Shown here piece by piece: positions 34,503 through 42,896 of a stretch of 64,000 nt of DNA. This DNA comes from Actinacidiphila yeochonensis CN732 (GTDB lineage: Bacteria; Actinomycetota; Actinomycetes; Streptomycetales; Streptomycetaceae): positions 62,001 to 126,000 of the forward strand of contig NZ_JQNR01000004.1 in NCBI RefSeq assembly GCF_000745345.1, written 5' to 3'. Each line of letters opens with the position of its first letter. The stretch's first letter is position 1. The translations under genes and the position numbers were made by a program. The notes under the pieces are model-generated. The model was given only the letters and a program-made list of their open reading frames with translations, was not told the DNA's origin and ran no database searches.

Positions 34503-35477
34503 ATGTCTCATCAGCGACTGTACGACGTGATCATTGTCGGCGCCGGGGCGGCCGGGCTCTCCGCCGCCGTCCTGCTGGGACGGTCCAAGCGGAGCGTCCT
34601 CGTGGTCTCGCTCACCGTCAGACGGAACTCCACCGCGGCGAAGGTCAACAACGTGCCCTTCGCCCACGGCACCCCACCGGCCGAGGTGTTCGCGAAGATG
34701 GAGGCCGACGCGGCCTCCTACGGTGTGGAGTTCGTGTGGGACGAGGTCGTCTCGGCCTCCGTCTCCGAGCGCGGCCCCGTCGTCGAGACCGCGGGCAGCG
34801 GCTCGTTCGGCGGCCGGCGGCTCCTCCTGGCCGCGGGAACGGTCAACGAACTGCCGTCCTGGATTCCCGAGGGCGAGTGGGGCAGGTCGGTCTTCGACTG
34901 CCCGTACTGCCACACCTACGACAACGACGGCGCCGACTTCGTGTCGGTCGGGGTGGGGGAGGAGGCGCTCAAGCACGCTCTCCTGTGCCGGCAGTACGCC
35001 AGGACGCTGACCACGCTGGTCTCCGATCCGGCGGCCCTGGAGAGCGAATTCGCGGACACGCTGGTGAAGACCGGGTCCAGCGTGTTCGCCGACACGATCG
35101 ACACCGCCGTCCGACTGCCCTCGGGGGAGCTGCTCCTGGCGACGGCCGGCGGCCGGGAGATCCGGGCCGGAACGGTGGTCCTCGACTTCGTCATCAGGCC
35201 GAACCAGCGCATCCCCAGGGCGCTCGGCCTCGAACTGAACCACCACGGCTACCCGCGCGCCACCCTGTTCGGCCAGACCTCCCACCCGCTGGTCTACAGC
35301 GCCGGGAACAGCCCCGGGTCGCCGTACTTCATGTGGACGGGTGCCGCGTGCAGCGGCATCAACGCGGCTCGGAAGATCTCCGAGGACATCGCCTTCAACC
35401 CGTCCGTCCAGTGCCTCTCCGGGCAGACCCACCCGGCCACAGCACCGGAGAGCGTCGCACGAGGGGGGCAGTGGTGA
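34503..35477 (+). CDS. Thioredoxin-reductase-like FAD dithiol oxidase (CPYC)
   Basis: A 324-residue flavoprotein with the FAD dinucleotide fold IIVGAGAAGLSAAVLLGRS, the redox pair FDCPYCHTYD (Cys133, Cys136) and the C-terminal FAD motif LVYSAGNSPGSP. The middle domain GVGEEALKHALLCRQY has lost the GxGxxA/G NADPH site, as in small-molecule dithiol oxidases such as GliT and HlmI, which use O2 instead of NADPH. Disulfide formation or another thiol oxidation on the product is therefore likely, which agrees with the cysteine-type A domain. ATG at 34503 follows GGAGAAGAG after a 43-bp gap, and its stop overlaps the PCP gene. Confidence 0.82.
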   Translation: MSHQRLYDVIIVGAGAAGLSAAVLLGRSKRSVLVVSLTVRRNSTAAKVNNVPFAHGTPPAEVFAKMEADAASYGVEFVWDEVVSASVSERGPVVETAGSGSFGGRRLLLAAGTVNELPSWIPEGEWGRSVFDCPYCHTYDNDGADFVSVGVGEEALKHALLCRQYARTLTTLVSDPAALESEFADTLVKTGSSVFADTIDTAVRLPSGELLLATAGGREIRAGTVVLDFVIRPNQRIPRALGLELNHHGYPRATLFGQTSHPLVYSAGNSPGSPYFMWTGAACSGINAARKISEDIAFNPSVQCLSGQTHPATAPESVARGGQW

Positions 35478-35761
35478 GCGATTCCGCGGAACGCGTCGAG
35501 GAGCACGATCCGTTGAACGGCACCGAGGGCGGGCTGAGCGCCGAGGCGAGGCGCGTCGTCACGGAGCGGTGGTGCGCGATCCTCCAACAGGGCGAGGAGA
35601 CGGAGGACTACACGTTCTTCGAGCTCGGCGGGACATCGGTCGTCGCCTCCCAGCTGATCCTGCAGCTGAGCCGGGAGCTGGACTGCCGCATACCGCTCTC
35701 GGCGCTCTTCGAGCACCCGACGCTCCGCGAGTTCCGCGACCACCTGGCCACGATCCTCTGA
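35474..35761 (+). CDS. Free-standing peptidyl carrier protein
   Basis: A 95-residue carrier protein with the NRPS-type site FFELGGTSVVASQLILQL (Ser55) and the C-terminal IPLSALFEHPTLREF block. GTG at 35474 overlaps the flavoprotein stop; an in-frame GTG at 35471 is an alternative. It is the last gene of block C. It is the natural partner of the A domain at 24845, giving cysteinyl-S-PCP, and may hold the thiol substrate for the CPYC flavoprotein next to it. There is no condensation or thioesterase domain here; the PCP-thioesterase at 9455 may release the chain. Confidence 0.88.
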   Translation: MSDSAERVEEHDPLNGTEGGLSAEARRVVTERWCAILQQGEETEDYTFFELGGTSVVASQLILQLSRELDCRIPLSALFEHPTLREFRDHLATIL

Positions 35762-35883
35762 ACGGCGGCCCACCGAAGGGCCCGTATAAGAGAGGAACGG
35801 GGAGTCCGGCCTCACGCCGCGACCGGGCGGACGGGCGGCGAGGCGAACTTGCGCACTGTCCGGTCGGGCCGGGGCCCGGCTGG

Positions 35884-35905
35884 GGCGGGCTGGGACCGGC
35901 CCGCC
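35884..35905. terminator. Candidate bidirectional terminator between blocks C and D
   Basis: A perfect 7-bp GC stem (GGCGGGC, 35884-35890, with GCCCGCC, 35899-35905) and an 8-nt loop lie in the 203-bp gap between convergent genes. There is no T-run, as is common for actinomycete terminators. In such GC-rich DNA a stem of this size can arise by chance. Confidence 0.35.
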
Positions 35906-35964
35906 CGGGCCGGCGCACCGGCCGTCCGGCGCGGCTCCCTTCCTGACGAGGCCGGTGGCGTCGG

Positions 35965-37431
35965 TCAGGCCGCGTGCCGGCGCCACCGCCTGAGTGCCTC
36001 GTCCCGGCCGAGGACCGCCACGCAGTCCCGCAACGGCAGCCTGGTGCCGGAGGCGCCGAGCATGGCCAGCAGCGCGCGGGTGATCCGGCCGTAGGCGTCC
36101 CGATCGCCGCCGGCCAGCTCCTTGGCCGTGGCCACCAGGTCCTCTCCGTCGGCGAGCGCCGCCACCGCCGCCTTCGCCCAGAGGGCGGCTTCGGGCTCCT
36201 GGCTCCGCCCCCGCGGGTCGCGGACGGCGAAGTCGAGGAGATCCAGGATCTCGTCGGCGTCGCTCAGCCGGGTGCGCAGGACGGGCGCCGCGCGGCACGC
36301 CAGCCGCTCGGCGGCCTGCCGGGACACGCCGGCGCCGGTCAGCCGCTCCGTGATGATCTCCTCCACGAACCCCGTCGGCGCGGCCGAGCGCAGGTAGGTT
36401 CGCGTCATCCAGGCGAGCTTCGGCAGCGACTGGTTGACGAATTCCTTGCGGCTGATGCGGGTGTAGTCGAACCCCTCGACCATCTCGTCGAGCGTGCGGA
36501 TCTCCCGGCTGTCGCCGTCCCCGTAGCCCAGCAGCCCGTAGTAGTTCACCACCGCCTGCGGGGGCGTCCCGGCCCGCCGCAGCTCGTCGACGTAGAGCAG
36601 GTCGCCCGTCGGCAGGAAGCGGTCCCCGATGGTGAATCCCGGAGTGCGCACCAGAGGGTGATGCAGGTAGAGCGGTGGCTCAAGGCCCAGCGCACGGTGC
36701 ATCACCGCTTGCGGCGCCATGTTGGACAGTCCCTCGATGCCGCGGATGACGTGGCTGATGCGCATCAGGCTGTCGTCCACGACGACGGTGAGGTGGTAGG
36801 TCGGCCAGCCGTCCGGCCGGCAGATCACGAAGTCGCTCAACTGCGAGACGGGCACGGTGACGGGGCCGCGCAGCAGATCGATCGAGGTGATCGCACCGCT
36901 GTCCGGGACGCGCAGCCGGATGGCCGGGGCGCGGTTCTCGCGGGCGGCCGCCTCGATGTCCGCGCGTGCCGGCTGCCGGCATCTGCCGTCGTAGGCACGG
37001 TGGCGGCTGCCCGGCCGGCGGGCCGCCGCTGCCACCTCGGCCAACCGCCCGGGTGAGCAGTAGCACCGGTACGCGTGCCCGGAGGCGAGAAGCGTCTCGA
37101 CCGCCTCGCGATAGAGGTGCAGGCGCTCCGACTGGCGGTACGGCCCGAAACCGCCGCCGACCTCGGGGCCCTCGTCCCAGTGCAGTCCGAGCCACCGCAG
37201 CGCGTCCGGGTAACTCTGCAGAGTTCCCGGCGTCTGGCGGTCGACATCCGTGTCGTCCAGCCGGAGGATGAACGTGCCGCCGTAATGGCGGGCGAACAGC
37301 CACGAATAGAGCACCGTGCGGGTGATGAACGCCGGGCACGGCATTTCACCGTTGGGCGCGAACCTGACGCGGACCTGCTCGTGTCCCTCCGCCAGCGGAG
37401 GCTGCGGCGACTTGGCGGCTGAGGTAGGCAT
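35965..37431 (-). CDS. Glutamyl-tRNA synthetase paralog lacking both class I motifs
   Basis: A 488-residue, full-length GluRS-like protein. Flanking blocks are well kept: VRVRFAP, WLFARHYGGTFILRLDDTD, PYRQSERLHLY, DFVICRPDGWPTYHL, HVIRGIEGLSN, and VNYYGLLGYG. The HIGH motif is gone: aligned without gaps, the usual PSPTGHLHIGNART reads PNGEMPCPAFITRT (residues 26-39). The KLSKR loop is also gone, GFTIGDRFLPTG standing at its place. Normal ATP-dependent glutamate activation therefore looks impossible, so this is not a simple resistant copy of the target. It may bind Glu-tRNA or an inhibitor, or have gained another activity. It is the last gene of block D, 256 bp after the next gene. Confidence 0.88.
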   Translation of the reverse strand: MPTSAAKSPQPPLAEGHEQVRVRFAPNGEMPCPAFITRTVLYSWLFARHYGGTFILRLDDTDVDRQTPGTLQSYPDALRWLGLHWDEGPEVGGGFGPYRQSERLHLYREAVETLLASGHAYRCYCSPGRLAEVAAAARRPGSRHRAYDGRCRQPARADIEAAARENRAPAIRLRVPDSGAITSIDLLRGPVTVPVSQLSDFVICRPDGWPTYHLTVVVDDSLMRISHVIRGIEGLSNMAPQAVMHRALGLEPPLYLHHPLVRTPGFTIGDRFLPTGDLLYVDELRRAGTPPQAVVNYYGLLGYGDGDSREIRTLDEMVEGFDYTRISRKEFVNQSLPKLAWMTRTYLRSAAPTGFVEEIITERLTGAGVSRQAAERLACRAAPVLRTRLSDADEILDLLDFAVRDPRGRSQEPEAALWAKAAVAALADGEDLVATAKELAGGDRDAYGRITRALLAMLGASGTRLPLRDCVAVLGRDEALRRWRRHAA

Positions 37432-37687
37432 GCCGAAGGACTCCTCGGAAAAGCAGTACGGGAAGACCGCCGTCAGTCTGTCAGCGCCGTCGGCACCTCA
37501 ACAGGGCCCCGGGCCCGATCGCTTGAGCGGCTCTCCCCGGCCCCTGCCGGCGCGGCGCCCTCGTCCGGCAGACCGGGCACGCGCCGCGCGGGTCGCCGCG
37601 CGCGACACGGGGCCGGCGCGCGACACGGGGTCGGGCGCCGGCGCGGGAACGCCGCCGGCCTGGCCCGGGGGAGAGCCCGAAGCCACC

Positions 37688-38710
37688 TCAGGGGACGATG
37701 GCCTTCCCCATCTCGCGCGGCAGCAGCTGCAGGTCGCGGATGTCGGAGTGGTCCAGGACCCACATGAGGTAGCGCTCTATGCCCATCCCGAAGCCGGAGG
37801 TCAGCAGGGGGTCGGTGACGCGCATGTCGGCGTACCACTCGTAGGCGGACTGCGGCACCTCGTGCAGCCGCAGCGCCTCCCGGAGCGACACGGCGGTCCG
37901 GTGCCGCTCACCGGCACCGACCACCTCGCCTGGGCCGAAGAGGAGATCGGCGTTGAGCGCGCGCTTTCGGTGTCCGTCCGCGAACGCCTGGTAGAACGGG
38001 ACGGCGAGGTGGTCCCAGTGTGTGATCCAGACGAACTCGCCCACCCGCGAGATCAGTTCGCGTTCGCTGCGGCGGGGCAGCGTCCGCCAGCCGCCGTGGT
38101 CCTCCACCCCGCCCGGCCCCAGGAGGTCGGCCGCCTCGTCGAACGTGAGCTGGTGGAAGACGGGGGACCCGGCCAGGCGCTCCAGATGGTCCAGCCGCCC
38201 TCCCAGGGACAGGACGAGATCGGCCTCCGCCTCCAGCAGGCCGGCCGTGACGAACCGCAGATAGTCCTGGACCACCTCGATCACGGAGGTCAGCCCGCCT
38301 CGGATCTCGGCCTCGCTGTGGAAGAACTGGCTGAGGTGCGTCGGGTCGCTTGGCTCGCCACGGAACGACGGCATGACGTAGTAGCAGTCCGTACCGCTGA
38401 CCCGGCAGCCCAGTTCGAGCATGAACTGCATCGAGTCGGCCAGGTAGGTGCGAACCCCCCCGAGGTCGACCGACACCGGGGTCGAGTCGCTGCCCCGGCC
38501 CATGGGGCTGGAGATGGAACCGGTGGTCACCGGGAGATGCATGGTCCGGGCCCGCCGGCCCCGCCAGAAATCGGACGTCAGTTCGCTCACGGCGTTCTGC
38601 AGCGTCGCCACGCCCCGGTACCAGGGGTTCGCGAGGATCATCCGGTGGTACCCCGCTCCCGCGTGCCAGGCACCCGAAGGGGAGATCGTCCGCGTGAGGT
38701 GTTCGGTCAT
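37688..38710 (-). CDS. Minimal class II aaRS-like ligase (Asp/AsnRS core, AsnA-like)
   Basis: A 340-residue protein made of the Asp/AsnRS-type catalytic core without an anticodon-binding domain. Motif 2 is PSFRGEPSDPTHLSQFFHSEAE with the ATP-binding Arg. Motif 3 is GFGMGIERYLMWVL with the conserved GxExR-type Arg, ending HSDIRDLQLLPR. Paralogs of this kind include archaeal asparagine synthetase-like enzymes and lysine ligases that form an acyl-adenylate and pass it to an amine and not to tRNA. The motifs look active, unlike in the adjacent GluRS paralog. It may activate an aspartate-like acid of the product. The ATG follows AAGGAGCAGG. Confidence 0.82.
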   Translation of the reverse strand: MTEHLTRTISPSGAWHAGAGYHRMILANPWYRGVATLQNAVSELTSDFWRGRRARTMHLPVTTGSISSPMGRGSDSTPVSVDLGGVRTYLADSMQFMLELGCRVSGTDCYYVMPSFRGEPSDPTHLSQFFHSEAEIRGGLTSVIEVVQDYLRFVTAGLLEAEADLVLSLGGRLDHLERLAGSPVFHQLTFDEAADLLGPGGVEDHGGWRTLPRRSERELISRVGEFVWITHWDHLAVPFYQAFADGHRKRALNADLLFGPGEVVGAGERHRTAVSLREALRLHEVPQSAYEWYADMRVTDPLLTSGFGMGIERYLMWVLDHSDIRDLQLLPREMGKAIVP

Positions 38711-38777
38711 GGCCTGCTCCTTGGGTCCGGGGGCCGGGGGTCGGCTCGACAGGGGTACGGGCGGTCTGCGGCCGCAC

Positions 38778-40760
38778 TCAGAGGCCGGGTTCGACGACCT
38801 GGAAGGACTTGGGCACCTGCACGCTGCCGTGGTAGATCGCGAGCAGGAAGGAGTCGGCGGGAGCCCCCGCGAACCGCGCGCCGTCCAGCCGCACGTCCAC
38901 CTCCTGGCCGGCGGCCTCCCGCGCGTGCAGTTGGCCCACCTCCACCAACAGGTCGTGGACGGCGGCGGTCAACGTGACGGTGACCGGCGCGGCGTCGGGC
39001 TCGCCGGTGACGCTGGCCCGCAGCGCGCGCACGGCCGCGATCTGGAAGGCGACGAGGCCCTCGAAGATGTCGGCGTCGAGCGTGCCGTCCGCGCTGACGG
39101 CCTGCCACACCCGCGCCGCCGCCAGGCCGACGAGCTGCTCCGCGGCTCCCCCGGACAGCAGGTGCGTCATCACCGCCTGGTAGTGCGTGTGGTCCGGGAT
39201 CACGTCGGTTCCGATCAACCCCGCCACGAGCTCCCGGTCGTAGGCGTCGGCGTCGGTCCACACCGCGCGATGGTTCCGCACGAGTGCGTCGAGCACCGCG
39301 GTGGTACGTGTCCTGCGGATCCAGTCGTTGAGGACGCGGCACAGGTCGACGACCCGCCGGCCGGTCAGCCGGCTCACGGCGCGGATGAGGCCGCGCAGCA
39401 GGCCCGCGTGGAAGACCGCCATCGTGAGCCGGAGTTCCATCAGCTCCAGCCATTCCGCCTCGGTCATCTCCGCGTGCTCGATGACGAACTCCGCCTGCAT
39501 CTCGGCGTTCGTGATCTGGTACGGCAGCCGCCGGGTCCGTACCGCGTGGTCGTCCCGGAACGCCGACGTCGTGTACTCCGTGTTGTTGAGCAGGAGCAGC
39601 GGGTAGACGACGGGTGAGCCGCCACTGGCGATCACGTACTCAAGGCCGGCGAGGAACGTCTCGACGCTCTCGCCGGGCATCCCCCAGATGAGTTCGGTGT
39701 AGGTCGGGATGCCGCGGCGCTCGAATTCGCCCTGGAGGCTGCGGTAGTAGGCCGGCTTGATGTTGGTGCGCCGCGCTATGGCGAGGACCTCGGGCGTGAA
39801 GGACTGGGCCGACAGGGTGACGGCGGCGATGACGTTGCCGGAGTACAGGATGTCGGCGATCGCCAGCACCCGCTTGCTGGTGTTCTTGGCCCAGTTCGTG
39901 AAGAGGAAGATCCGCTTGTCGAACCGGCGGAGCTCCGCCACCAGCCACTCGGCGATCTCGACGTCCTGGCCGATGATCCCGAAGTTGGCGTCGGCGATGA
40001 ACAGCGTCGCCTCGGGGCTCGCGTGCCGGACCACGAAGGAGATCTCGTCCTTGATCCGCTGGAGAGGGAAGGGGCGGACCTTGGACCGGGTGGCGCCGCC
40101 CCAGTAGCAGAAGGCGCACGAGTAGGGGCAGCCGCGGTTCGTCTCCAGGATGATCACCCGGGAGTCGCGGATCTCCTCCGGGCTGTACACCCCGCTGAGC
40201 AGCGGTGACGGTATCGAGGAGAGGTCGGAGATCCGTTCGCCCACCGGGACCGTGCAGATCTTCCCGGCCCGGCGGAAGCTGATGCCGGGTATACCGGCCG
40301 CACCTCTGCCCGCGGACGACCGGGCCAACTCCTTCAGCAGGTCGCGGAAGGTGAACTCGCCCTCACCGTGCACCAGGTAGTCGACGGCCGCTGACTCCGC
40401 GAACACGGCCTCCTGCTGATGGGTGACGTCGTTGCCCCCCAGGACGACCGTGCACTGCGGCCACTTGCGCTTGACCGCTTCGGCGAAGCGCATCGAGGGG
40501 TGCCGGTTCCAGAAGTACACCGAGACCGCGAGGACGTCCACGCGGCCGAGGCCGGCGAGCCATCCGTCGATGCGGTCCACGATGTCGGGCGCCTGGAAGA
40601 GCACATGCTTGTGGAACTCGTACGCCGCCTCGCACTCCTGGTCGGCGGCGGCCGCCGCGTGCAGGTACCCGAGGTTCAGGCTGTACCTCACACCCGGCAT
40701 CGGGGTGATCTCCAGCAGGTGGCACGCGAGCTTGCGCTGCCCCGTGTCAGCCTCGGCCAT
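38778..40760 (-). CDS. B12-domain radical SAM enzyme 2
   Basis: A 660-residue protein. The N-terminal 190 residues form a B12-binding-like Rossmann domain (VDVLAVSVYFWNRHPS, VVLGGNDVTHQ, VDYLVHGEGEFTF). The radical SAM motif is GCPYSCAFC (Cys211, Cys215, Cys218), followed by YWGGATRSKVRPF. The middle IPTYTELIWGMPGESVETFL is typical of this class, where it contacts the substrate or SAM. About 240 C-terminal residues form a helical DUF4080-like region of unknown role. Such enzymes do C-methylation, ring contraction or other radical steps. It overlaps the aminotransferase gene by 14 bp. It differs enough from the enzyme at 3855 to have another substrate. Confidence 0.85.
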   Translation of the reverse strand: MAEADTGQRKLACHLLEITPMPGVRYSLNLGYLHAAAAADQECEAAYEFHKHVLFQAPDIVDRIDGWLAGLGRVDVLAVSVYFWNRHPSMRFAEAVKRKWPQCTVVLGGNDVTHQQEAVFAESAAVDYLVHGEGEFTFRDLLKELARSSAGRGAAGIPGISFRRAGKICTVPVGERISDLSSIPSPLLSGVYSPEEIRDSRVIILETNRGCPYSCAFCYWGGATRSKVRPFPLQRIKDEISFVVRHASPEATLFIADANFGIIGQDVEIAEWLVAELRRFDKRIFLFTNWAKNTSKRVLAIADILYSGNVIAAVTLSAQSFTPEVLAIARRTNIKPAYYRSLQGEFERRGIPTYTELIWGMPGESVETFLAGLEYVIASGGSPVVYPLLLLNNTEYTTSAFRDDHAVRTRRLPYQITNAEMQAEFVIEHAEMTEAEWLELMELRLTMAVFHAGLLRGLIRAVSRLTGRRVVDLCRVLNDWIRRTRTTAVLDALVRNHRAVWTDADAYDRELVAGLIGTDVIPDHTHYQAVMTHLLSGGAAEQLVGLAAARVWQAVSADGTLDADIFEGLVAFQIAAVRALRASVTGEPDAAPVTVTLTAAVHDLLVEVGQLHAREAAGQEVDVRLDGARFAGAPADSFLLAIYHGSVQVPKSFQVVEPGL

Positions 40761-42033
40761 CGCTGTCCCCTCCTGCCAGGAGGCCCGCGGAGCGCAGGCG
40801 GTCGCATGCCTCGGCGAGCGTGGCGGGCTCGCGCCCGATGAACATCCGCACGTGGTGGCCGCCGCGCGCCCCGGGGCGGAGGGGCCGGTCGGCCGGCCAG
40901 GCGTCGGACATCAGGACGCCCGCGCGCACCGCGCACCGCTCCAGATAGTCCGCCCGGCTCCCGCTCCGGAAGGCGTCCGGGACCGGGAGGAGGACGTAGG
41001 GCCCGGCCGGCCCGCTGATGACCGCGTCGGACGGGACGCCCGCGCCCGCCAGGCGGTCGATGACGGTCCGGCGCCGCACCCGGTACGCCGCGCGTTCGGT
41101 ACGCAGGTACTCCTCGACCGCGGGTCGGTCCTCCAGCCACCGGGCCATCGCGTCCTGCAGCACACCGCCGGTGTTGAAGCTGTGGCGCGCCCGGTAGCGG
41201 TTGACCAGGGTGTCCAGCAGTGGCGGCGGGCCGGTCAGCGCGCCCAGGGCCCACCCGTTGCAGTTGAACTGCTTGCCGAGCGACCGGACGGCGAGCCACG
41301 TCAGGTCCTGGGCATCAGGCCGGGCGAGGATCTCGCGGACGGACGACACCGGCTCCTCGCCGGGATCGTCGAAACCGTAGTAGGCGTCGTCCACCAGGAT
41401 CGCCGCCCGGTGTTCCGCGGCCAGTGCCACGAGGGCTCGGACGGCCTCCCGCGACCAGCTGCGCCCGGTCGGGTTGTGCTGGGCGTTGAGCACCACCAGG
41501 CCGGGCGACTCGGACAGGCCCGAGGCGAAGGCGTCGACGGAGGCGGCGGTGGGCTCCCAGCGGCCGTCCCGCGACACGTCGAGGTAGGCCATCCGGAAAC
41601 CGAGGGGCTCCAGCACCCCGGCGTAGTCCCACGAGGGGCCAGCGACGACGGCGAGGGGCCGGTCGCGGTAGCCGGAGTCCCGCAGCAGTTCGGCGTAGTC
41701 GCGCATGGCCAGCCGGGTTCCGGTCCAGCTCACGGCCACCTCGAAGGCGCCCTCGAAGGTGCCGATCCGGTGGGTGTCGCGAATGTACCCGCGGAGCACC
41801 GAGCGCAGCCGCGGCAGGCCGTACATCGAGAGTTGGTATCCGTGTGCGGCGTCGGGGGCCGCGCCGAGCGCGTCCACCAGCGCCGCCGGGGTCCGGCCCC
41901 ACACCTCACCAAGCCCGAGGAGGATCGGCTCACCGGGCCGGTCCGGTCGCGCGAGAAAGGCTTCGAGCCATGCCGTGTCCGGTAGCCGGTTGGGGCGGAC
42001 TCCGGTCTCCAGAAGGGTCGCCAGGGCGTTCAC
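40747..42033 (-). CDS. Class I/II PLP aminotransferase
   Basis: A 428-residue fold-type I enzyme. LNAQHNPTGRSWS and AILVDDAYYGFDD hold the cofactor contacts, and AVRSLGKQFNCNGWALG has the PLP lysine. The C-terminal VRMFIGREP has the substrate-carboxylate Arg. A normal aspartate-aminotransferase-type length supports a true aminotransferase or a beta/gamma-replacement enzyme. It overlaps the following radical SAM gene by 14 bp and starts 8 bp after the methyltransferase stop, so it is in the same operon. It probably makes or uses an amino-acid unit of the product. Confidence 0.85.
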   Translation of the reverse strand: MNALATLLETGVRPNRLPDTAWLEAFLARPDRPGEPILLGLGEVWGRTPAALVDALGAAPDAAHGYQLSMYGLPRLRSVLRGYIRDTHRIGTFEGAFEVAVSWTGTRLAMRDYAELLRDSGYRDRPLAVVAGPSWDYAGVLEPLGFRMAYLDVSRDGRWEPTAASVDAFASGLSESPGLVVLNAQHNPTGRSWSREAVRALVALAAEHRAAILVDDAYYGFDDPGEEPVSSVREILARPDAQDLTWLAVRSLGKQFNCNGWALGALTGPPPLLDTLVNRYRARHSFNTGGVLQDAMARWLEDRPAVEEYLRTERAAYRVRRRTVIDRLAGAGVPSDAVISGPAGPYVLLPVPDAFRSGSRADYLERCAVRAGVLMSDAWPADRPLRPGARGGHHVRMFIGREPATLAEACDRLRSAGLLAGGDSDGRG

Positions 42034-42041
42034 CGGCGGCG

Positions 42042-42896
42042 CTACCGGACGGCTCGGCTCTGGTGGAGCACCCGCTCCGGATTGGGATGCCCGCGGCGGT
42101 ACATCAGGATGTCGTACCGCGCGTAGCCGAGGTTCTCGTCGAACAGCTCGTAGAAGTAGGCCAACCGCCGGCCGACGGCGTCGAGGACCCGCGCGTCGAG
42201 GCGTGCCAGGTGCGGCTGGTCGAGGACGGACCGCACGTAGGCCGCGATGCTCTCGGGGCTCTGCCGTACGTACGCGTAGGTCTCCTGGTCGATCAGTGTG
42301 GACCCGTCGTCGGAGAAGAGGTCCCGCCAGTAGTCCTGGTCGGTGACGGGCAGGTCGACGCCTATCGCCGCGCCGACCCTCCGGCGGAGATCGTCGGGGG
42401 GCGGCGAGGCGTAGTAGATGGGCACGGCGGCGAGTACTCCCCGCGGCGCGAGGACGCGGTAGTACTCGTCCCGGGCGCCGCGGTGGTCGGTCATGAAGGA
42501 CGTCACGTTGCTGCAGTAGACGAGGTCGAACGTGCCGTCCCGGTAGGGGAGGTCGGTGCCGTCGGCAACGTCGAAGCGCACGTTGTCCAACCCGTGGCGG
42601 GCGGCCTTCTCGGTGGCGAAGGCGGTCGAGACGGGGTTGACGTCCACACCGACGACCTCGCCGTCGATCCAGCTGGCGAACTCGATGCTGGTGTAGCCGG
42701 TGTTGCTGCCGACCTCCAGCACGCGAACACCCGGCCGCAGGCGGGCCATGTCGATGACGCGGCGGATCGTCCTGCCGCCGCCGGAGGGCATGTTCGGTTC
42801 GTTGACCAGCCCGACCAGCGTGGAGAAGTCCAGGTCCGGCACGTCGCCGACCCGCAGCCCCTCCAGGGCGTCGCTGATGACCGTGGACTCAGGCAT
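42042..42896 (-). CDS. SAM-dependent class I methyltransferase
   Basis: A 284-residue methyltransferase with motif I VLEVGSNTGYTSIEFA, the acidic residue in VGVDVNP, motif II-like FDVADGTDLPYRDGTFDLVYCSN, and a helical C-terminal half rich in Tyr and Asp. Small-molecule methyltransferases (UbiE/CmoA-like) have this layout. The start overlaps the PP-loop gene stop by 8 bp. It probably modifies an O, N or C of the product. The C-terminal part has no recognisable substrate-class motif. Confidence 0.85.
   Translation of the reverse strand: MPESTVISDALEGLRVGDVPDLDFSTLVGLVNEPNMPSGGGRTIRRVIDMARLRPGVRVLEVGSNTGYTSIEFASWIDGEVVGVDVNPVSTAFATEKAARHGLDNVRFDVADGTDLPYRDGTFDLVYCSNVTSFMTDHRGARDEYYRVLAPRGVLAAVPIYYASPPPDDLRRRVGAAIGVDLPVTDQDYWRDLFSDDGSTLIDQETYAYVRQSPESIAAYVRSVLDQPHLARLDARVLDAVGRRLAYFYELFDENLGYARYDILMYRRGHPNPERVLHQSRAVR

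Noticed and set aside
35762..35964. A small gene in the gap between blocks C and D
   Set aside because: Frames here lack starts with ribosome binding sites and show no family; the hairpin at 35884-35905 fits a terminator better.
35965..37431. The GluRS paralog as a simple resistant copy of the antibiotic target
   Set aside because: Both ATP-binding signature motifs are missing, so it cannot replace GluRS activity; a different role is more likely.
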